A stretch of DNA of 64,000 bases from positions 40,195,634 to 40,259,633 of the forward strand of contig OZ022238.1 in assembly GCA_963978895.1 (NCBI GenBank), read 5' to 3'. The position numbers and the translations under genes are program-made. Shown in pieces: positions 57,681 to 64,000 of the stretch (positions are counted from its first letter, which is position 1; every line of letters begins with the position of its first letter). Below the pieces are notes generated by a model, which saw nothing but the letters and a program-made list of their open reading frames with translations, was not told where the DNA came from and made no database searches. This DNA is from Erpobdella octoculata (Eukaryota; Annelida; Clitellata; Hirudinida; Erpobdellidae).

Positions 57681-59620
57681 TTACGAAGGTTCCTTTAGAC
57701 TAATATTGAAATAATGAGTCTTAAGTTTAGATCTAAAAATTTTGACGTTTGGAGAGTTCCTAATATCCGGAGGAAGAGAGTTCCAAACAGCTGGGGCACC
57801 ATGGCGAAAGCCACGCCTAGAGATTTTGTTGATTGTAGTTTTTTGTAGAAGATGAAGGGAGGATGTAGAGCGAAGTTGTTTAGAAATAGATCTTGCAGTT
57901 AGGAGTTTGTGTAGGTATATAGGAGATGAAGTGGCAAGGGTTTTGTAGGTTATGAGTGCTATTTTGAAATGGATGCGATAGGGGATAGGTAACCAGTGTA
58001 GTTTGGCGAAGAAGTTGCTGGCAGGTTGATGAACTGAGCTAGGGATGTTGAGAGCTTCTTTGGCAGCACGCTTCATGATTCTTTGGAGACGACATGTTTG
58101 GTGAGTTGAGATGTTGTAGAGAATTGAGTTGCAATAATCAATTCTAGATAGTATGAGACAGCGAACGAGCATACTAGCGAGCTCAGTAGTGAGAAGTGGT
58201 CTAATGTGACGTATAGCTCTAAGGTGGTGATTGCATGATTTGATGATAGATGAGATGTGGTTAGAAAATGTAAGTTTGTTATCTAAAAATACACCTAGAA
58301 TTTTAAGAGAAGGCGAAACATTAACGGATTCTGAGCCCAATTGTAACGATGAAAGATGTGAAAGTGAGTTGATTTGATGAAATGATCCGAGGAGAGATAT
58401 CTCGGTTTTAGTGGTGTTAAACTGAAGGTTATTTTGCAGAAACCACATTTTAATGGCGTTGATGCAAGAAGTGAGTGTTTGGATTGTGGAAGAGTAGTGT
58501 TTAGGAGTGAGCGATATGAAGAGCTGCGTGTCGTCAGCGTAAGGATGATAACCTAAGTTGTGCGAAGATATTAAATCGCTGACAGGTGATATGTAAGTTG
58601 TGAACAGAAGAGGACCTAGAACACTACCCTGGGGTACTCCATGAGTAAGTTTGACAGAAGGTGATGAAAAATTACCAAGTTTGACAAATATAGAGCGATC
58701 AGTGAGGTACGAGGAAAGCCATGATAGAACGGTTCCGTCGAGTCCAAAATCATCTTTGAGACGCTTTAGTAAAATACCATGGTCGATGGTATCAAAAGCA
58801 GCAGATAAGTCAAGACCAGCAATGAGAGTGGCCTGTTTAGAGTTGCAGGCGTTGAAGACATAGTCGAGAATGTGCAAAAGAGAAGTTTCCGTGGAATGGA
58901 AACGTTTATAAGCTGATTGAAATGGGGTGAAATTATTGTTAGAAGTGATGTGTGGTTGAAGCCGTTTTAGTGCAAGCCGCTCAATGATTTTAGAGATCGT
59001 TGATAGATTGGATATAGGGCGAAAATTTGCCGGGTTATCAACATCCAGGTTTGGTTTTTTGAGTAGCGGAAGAACTTGGGATATCTTAAAAGAATCTGGA
59101 CAACTTTCTTCAGCAAAAGAAAGATTAGCTAGAGTTGAGATGGCAGGAGCAAGAAAGTTAGAAGAATGAAGAAGACCTGATGTGGAAAAGAATCAAGAGG
59201 AGAGGTTTTATTGCAAGTAGATTTGATAATAGAGATAACCTCTAATGGGGTTACTTCAGGGAAAGAAGAAAGTATACTATTCGAGTTGTCTCTAAAAACA
59301 TTAGAACCATGAGAGCTTGTAGACACAGAAAGCCGTTGCTTGATGTTTTGGTGGATGGTGTTGATTTTATCAATGAAATAATTGTTGAAGGAGTCAACAA
59401 GTAATTTGCACTCATCGTCAGTGAAATTTTGATGATTATTGTGGTGAAGAAGTGTATTTAAGTTGCGCCACAAAAAACGTGGATTAGCTAAGGAAGAGCT
59501 CAGTTCTGTTCGTAGAGCGTCAACTTTAGAATTGACAATGGCCATTTTAGCTAGTTTTCTAGCATTTTGAAATGCCAGCTTGTTTGCCTGCGAGCAGTCT
59601 CTATGAAAGCGTCTTTCCAT
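57681..59620 (-). pseudogene. CR1/L2-like LINE reverse transcriptase
   Basis: From 59620 the frame reads the linker (KLAFQNARKLAKMAIVNSKV, FLWRNLNTLLHHNNHQNF), then shifts near 59165 into the RT: NFRPISNLSTISKIIE, LIAGLDLSAAFDTIDH, LTHGVPQGSVLGPLLFT and the catalytic YADD at 58530-58541. It ends with RRGFRHGAPAVWNSLPPDIR, the usual C-terminal block of CR1/L2-type ORF2. Apart from that single frameshift the frame appears open, so the copy is fairly young. Clade is judged by motifs only. Confidence 0.8.
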
Positions 59621-59678
59621 TTTGCGAATGTACCTTTTCGCGCTTGTGGCGGCATCTGAAATTTCTCTTGGTGTTTTC

Positions 59679-60523
59679 TCAACATTCCTTCTGAGTGTGA
59701 TGTGGCGGATGGGAGCGTGTTTGTTGAGTACGTGTAAGACGGTATTGTTGATATGTTCGGCGAACTTGTTTGCTGAGAGGTTGTCTGAGACTAATAATGT
59801 TGAGTTGGCAAGGTCGGTGTTGAAGGAGGACTAGATGATATGGAGATGGGACGAGGTTTCGAAATGGAGACGAGAGCAGTGACCAGGTAATGATCTGAGT
59901 ATGACAGGGTCTGTGTGGTGACATTTGAGATGAGATCGGGAGCGTCATGGTGCGTGATGAGCAAGTCAAGAATATTGCCCTTGAAATGTGTTGGAGAGTT
60001 GATGTATTGAATTAAGTTGAACTCATCGATCAGTTCTTGCAAGGCTGGGTCGATTGATGATGAGGATGCAGGGCAATTGAAGTCTCCGCAGATGATGAAG
60101 TTATTGCTGTGTGAAAGAAGAAAGTCGATGAGTGCGCTTAATTCGCAAATGAAATTTTTGCCAATTGGTCCAGGTGGTCTATAAATAACGAGAGCGAGTC
60201 CGTCGTTTCAGGTTAGGGATGTCCACGATTAGATGCTCGAACTCTGACGTGGTAGGGTGAGGTACCTGCAAGCAGTGAAAACCGTTGCGGTAAATTAACG
60301 CAATACCTCCTCCTTTTTTGTCGTCGTATGAGCCTCTATGTTTGTGGATGACGGAGAAACCAGGTGGTGCAATGTCGTATTTAATGGCGTTTGGCGCATC
60401 AGAGGTTATCCAAGTTTCTGTTAAGCACAGCATGTCCAGGTGTTCATGGTCAATTGTGTCATGAATCAGAGCTGCTTTACGAACCACTGACTGAGAATTT
60501 AGCGCGCCCATTTGATGAAACAC
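59679..60523 (-). pseudogene. CR1/L2-like LINE endonuclease
   Basis: Two minus-strand frames. 60179-60523 has HLDMLCLTETWITSDAPNAI and KKGGGIALIYRNGFHCLQV. 59791-60042 has FNLIQYINSPTHFKGNILDL and SDHYLVTALV. These are the LTETW, GGG.A..YR, SPTH..GN.LDL and SDH motifs of APE-type LINE endonucleases. Frameshifts near 60180 and 59800 break it. Confidence 0.75.
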
Positions 60524-60956
60524 GTATCTTATTATTTTATTTAAAAAACCTAAATACTGAATTTTAATGTTTTTACATTTTCAGTTATGTTACGCCCGTG
60601 TTTGAAACATAGCGTGCATGCCGATCCACGTTGTACTATAGTAAGTGGCGCATGTTCAGAGGCGGCGATTCAGCAAAATCTTGGGGGGGGGGCAAAGAAT
60701 TTTTAAATTCAACTTAGAGAATCTTAAAACTCAAATGACCATGCCAATATACACTAGTATGTTATATTTTCATGTAAAACATCATAATAATTAAAAAAAC
60801 ATTCTACAAAAAATATTAACTTTTATTTAATATTAAACGCAGACAAAAAAAAACATTTTAAATTATGAATGTAACAGAGTGTATCTAAAAGATTAAAAAA
60901 TATTAGCAGAGATATATGATATAACTAAGTAGATATAATTCAAAATATATGAAAAA

Positions 60957-63001
60957 CTAGCTGGGTTACCCGGCGTTGCCCGGGGATTTTAAAGGCTTTT
61001 TATCGTTTTCTCTCTGGCTCCCGTTTCCTTAACCGCTTGCTTTCCCGTTCCATGTCGCTTTCTCACTCCTGGTCGCATTTCTGCTCACGGTCGTTTTTCC
61101 GGCCCCGGTCTCTTTTACTTTTCCCGATCCCGGTTGCTTTTACGCTTTACCGCTCCAGCTTGCTCTTCTTTTCGCTCTTCTGTTCCTCCATTAAATTTTA
61201 GAGCCTTCCCAATGTGGCTTAGATGGGCTGTAGCGGAATGCTGTGCACAGTCATCAAAATTGATCTGTTCTCTCGTTAACACTTTGTTGTTTGGTTTGCT
61301 CGTTTAGTTACGTCTGAACTTCCTCAATTTTAATTAGTGTTCTTTTGATTGACTGAAGCTGAAAAAAAAAGAATTTATTAGTTAACGGCTGCAATAATGT
61401 TAAAATCCGCTCATATATCTCAACAGGTTATATTTATTTTAAATACTTGTAAGATTATAAATGCTTACAATAGATTTATCACACACTGTTCAACAGCTGC
61501 TTTTCGAAAAATCGCTAGTCTTAGTTTTTGAGTTGTTCTTAGTTTTTAAGTGTCATGTCTACAGAAAGCATATAACGCTACATGTGGCATGGTAATAAAT
61601 GTTGACCCGTGGCTTTGAAAAATGTGATATAAAACACAGATTGAAATAAAACATGAAGTAATAATAATATTAAAAACCTTCAAAGCATTAACTTAATGAA
61701 TTTTCTGAGATCATCAATTTGGAACAATCGAATAGTACCACTTTTATTTAGCAAATGATGCAATTATAAATTGAAAAAAACATCAGCAGATTGATAGGCT
61801 GGCTTGAGAACTTTGTTCATGATTTTGTTGAAACACAAAAATACTGCACTTGCTTTCATTTCTTTCAAATTTCATGCACCTCATATATCAGTGAAACTTT
61901 TACAATAAATTGGTATTGCATGTAAGATTTTCTTTAAAATGTAATTTTCTAATTTCCTCTGAAAAGTAAAAAATAAAATAAGACCGATAAATTAATTCAT
62001 AATCTTATAGTCATAACTACTCGTCAATAATAAATTAATTCCAAATCGGCTAATGCCATCACATAAAAAAAAACATATCAGTGAAACTTTTACAATAAAT
62101 TGGTGTTGCATGCAAGATTTTCTTTAAAATGTAATTTTCTAATTTCCTCTGAAAAGTAAAAAATAAAATAAGACCGATAAATTAATTCATAATCTTATAG
62201 TCATAACTACTCGTCAATAATAAATTAATACCGAATCGGCTAATGCCATCACATAATAAAACACTAACCTGCAGAAAAAAATTTCTCATTTACCGATAGG
62301 CTGATAGCAAGCTCGTCAGTTTAGGAAACCATGATGAACAATATTAGATAAGGAACAATTGAAGTCAGAAGCCTTGAACGATAAATATGAACAATGAATT
62401 TAAATTTATTTTTCCAATCTGCAACTCCTTTTTGTTAAACACAAAATGTTAGATCATAATGATAAACTTATAATAATTAACGTAATTAATCACGTGCAAT
62501 GCAACAAACGAAACAAATTGAAAGATACACAGTAAATCATGATTTTAAAAACTAAAAACAAATTACCAAAGCTTTGCCACTTACTTAAGTTCGAAAGAGA
62601 GTGAGCTCTATGAAATCAAAACAAAGGTCGTATCCGGCGGCACCATAGATATCTATGGGCGGCACTAAACAACACACATATTTATTTAATTTAATATTTA
62701 TATTTAAAACCTTAAAAACTTAAAAAAAAACTAAAAATATTTTGTATAATTTAACTATAAATTAATTTATTTTTATTTTGTAGAAAAAAAATTTACTCCA
62801 ACTTACTACCGCTGACCAAAACGTTTTTTGTCCATAAAACATCAACGGAGGAACCAATTTATTTAAAATTTTACAGAAACCACCGCTTGAATAAGATACA
62901 TAAGTGTGCCAAATTTTAATTAAATCTGTTCGGCCGTTTACATTTTATGTCCGAACAAACAAACAAACAAACAAACAAACATTTCATTTTTATATATAAG
63001 A
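60957..63001 (-). mobile_element. Non-autonomous Helitron (2045 bp) with known empty site
   Basis: Read on the minus strand it begins TCTTATATATAAAAATGAAA and ends with the hairpin CCCGGGCAACGCCGGGTAAC then CCAGCTAG. Copy A at about 4900 shows the empty site GAAAAATACTACG. The element sits exactly between the A and the T with no target duplication, as Helitrons do. It carries a CGCTCC-type minisatellite (61015-61190) and a 190-bp direct duplication (61882-62073 and 62074-62260). No Rep/helicase coding was found. Confidence 0.85.
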
Positions 63002-64000
63002 TACTACGTTTATCAACTAATCTAAATAAATGAGCTAATAAAGATATTTTTTCTATTTGGTAGAAAAAATCTTGGGGGGGGGGGGTGCCATTTATATTCA
63101 AAAAAGCGTTCTATACTGTTTAAAAAATAACAGATGGTTAGTTTGAGTAAAAAGCGCTCCACGTTTTAAGTTTTAAAAAATTATGGCTTGTTCATTATAC
63201 GAATGTCCACAATTACTGCATGTCTCCATCAAAACATTTCTCACACAGCCCAGAAAAAAATTATTTTCTTTTTTTTTAGTTCACAAAAACGTAGTATTTA
63301 AAAAAAGTTTTTTAAATATATTTTTTTAATTTTTTAAAGTTTTAATTAATTTTATTTTATAATTCATTCAAATTTTGTCCAATCGATCTGAAAACTTAAT
63401 AGTAAATTCCGCAACCCACCAAATTTCGGCTCGATTGGACAAAGGGTCCCAACATATGGCTTTAGCAAACTAGCAAGCCATCACGCAAGCAGCAAACAAA
63501 CACGGTGAAGTTAATATAAAGGATTTAAAAAGAAAGCAAGAAAAAAATATAAAAAAATAAAAAATAAAAAGTGAAAGAACGAGAAAGAAAAAAAAGGGAA
63601 AGAATAAAGGAGATAGATAAAAAACAGCAGAGAAAATCCTCTAAGAACCTGGGCAACTCCGGCTAACCCAGCTAATCTTTTATTTAACTTTACTGGTTTC
63701 TTATTGATATGAGGGCGAATCTTGTAACGTTTAAAAAACATACTTCCCGTCATCAACTCAATCTAAAATTTGGTGTATTGAATTTTGCTGATAATTTTTT
63801 TTTGAATCGATTGGATAACATGTAATTTAAATTTGAAAAAATAAAAATTTTTGTCAAAGAAATACAACCATCAGTTTCAAGTTTATTAAAAAACGACAAT
63901 TGATTTTTTAAATAGAAAATTTATAATCAAAACCTTGTTTTTATGGGTTATTGTAAGGTTTATCGACAGTTGACAGTTAATCGACTTTAGTTGGAAAGTC
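63002..64000. other. AT-rich end of copy B and right flank
   Basis: Matches 4905-5835 of copy A, including the Helitron-like 3' end at about 63645-63675. After 63945 it departs from copy A (GGGTTATTGTAAGG). No exon seen. Confidence 0.6.

Larger units (their letters stand above)
57631..60603 (-). mobile_element. CR1/L2-like LINE with target duplication
   Basis: A minus-strand element of about 3 kb. Its 3' end is an (ATT)n-type tail (57631-57652) following a TTATTTATAGAGCGCC word, and its 5' end is near 60603. GAAACATA occurs on both sides (57623-57630 and 60604-60611) as target duplication. It lies within copy B only (copy A lacks the whole region), so it probably postdates the duplication. 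Endonuclease and RT are both present but broken by frameshifts. Confidence 0.8.
50898..63945. repeat. Segmental duplication, copy B
   Basis: The partner of 1-5835. It is longer because of later insertions: a CR1-like LINE (57631-60603), a Helitron (60957-63001) and the segment 53165-56655 that is absent or replaced in copy A. It also keeps sacsin exon B. The match begins at the AGGATTTAAATG word and ends near 63945. Confidence 0.9.

Overview
This is a window of animal (metazoan) nuclear DNA. The evidence is spliced exons with GT-AG borders, AT-rich introns, a sacsin gene with a giant exon, many retrotransposon and hAT relics, Helitrons, and TTAGGG-type tracts. The exact animal cannot be named from the sequence; an invertebrate is most likely. 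No rRNA, no complete tRNA gene, no CRISPR array and no viral gene was recognised.

Gene content. The host gene is a sacsin (SACS-like) co-chaperone on the + strand. It is seen from an internal exon at 442 to the stop codon at 27071, and its N-terminal exons lie left of the window. Exons at 442-558, 6046-6261 and 12060-13448 feed a giant last exon that starts at 13528. This exon encodes the second and third sacsin HSP90-like ATPase modules and a C-terminal J domain. A 3154-bp foldback DNA transposon (21392-24545, 8-bp target duplication) sits inside the giant exon, whose frame is otherwise open for about 10.4 kb. The transposon ends carry a GT and an AG so placed that splicing between them would restore the frame, so this may be an introner-like element. 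A second, tandem sacsin-like gene starts near 50898. Its exons at 51349-51465 and 53281-53428 are present and the rest lies past the right edge. The first gene lacks the equivalent of the 53281 exon, which carries the ATPase glycine motif.

Layout. 1-5835 and 50898-63945 are two copies of a segmental duplication with different later insertions. 6262-12059 is an intron built from an ATGT microsatellite invaded by an RTE-like LINE and two hAT elements. 27072-33363 holds hAT relics, SINEs and a Jockey-like LINE. 33364-40324 is a second ATGT array containing two nearly identical R2/HERO-like retrotransposons. 40325-46000 is mostly hAT debris. 47741-49960 is a small LTR element encoding a SAP-domain protein. 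50898-64000 is duplication copy B, carrying a CR1-like LINE, two Helitron-type elements and a SINE.

The duplication is useful as a natural comparison. The unfilled copy gives the pre-insertion site of the Helitron exactly. Target duplications fix the ends of the foldback element, several hAT MITEs, a SINE and the CR1-like LINE. Most elements are broken. The full-length HERO-like copy (33495-37383) is the one that looks recently mobile.
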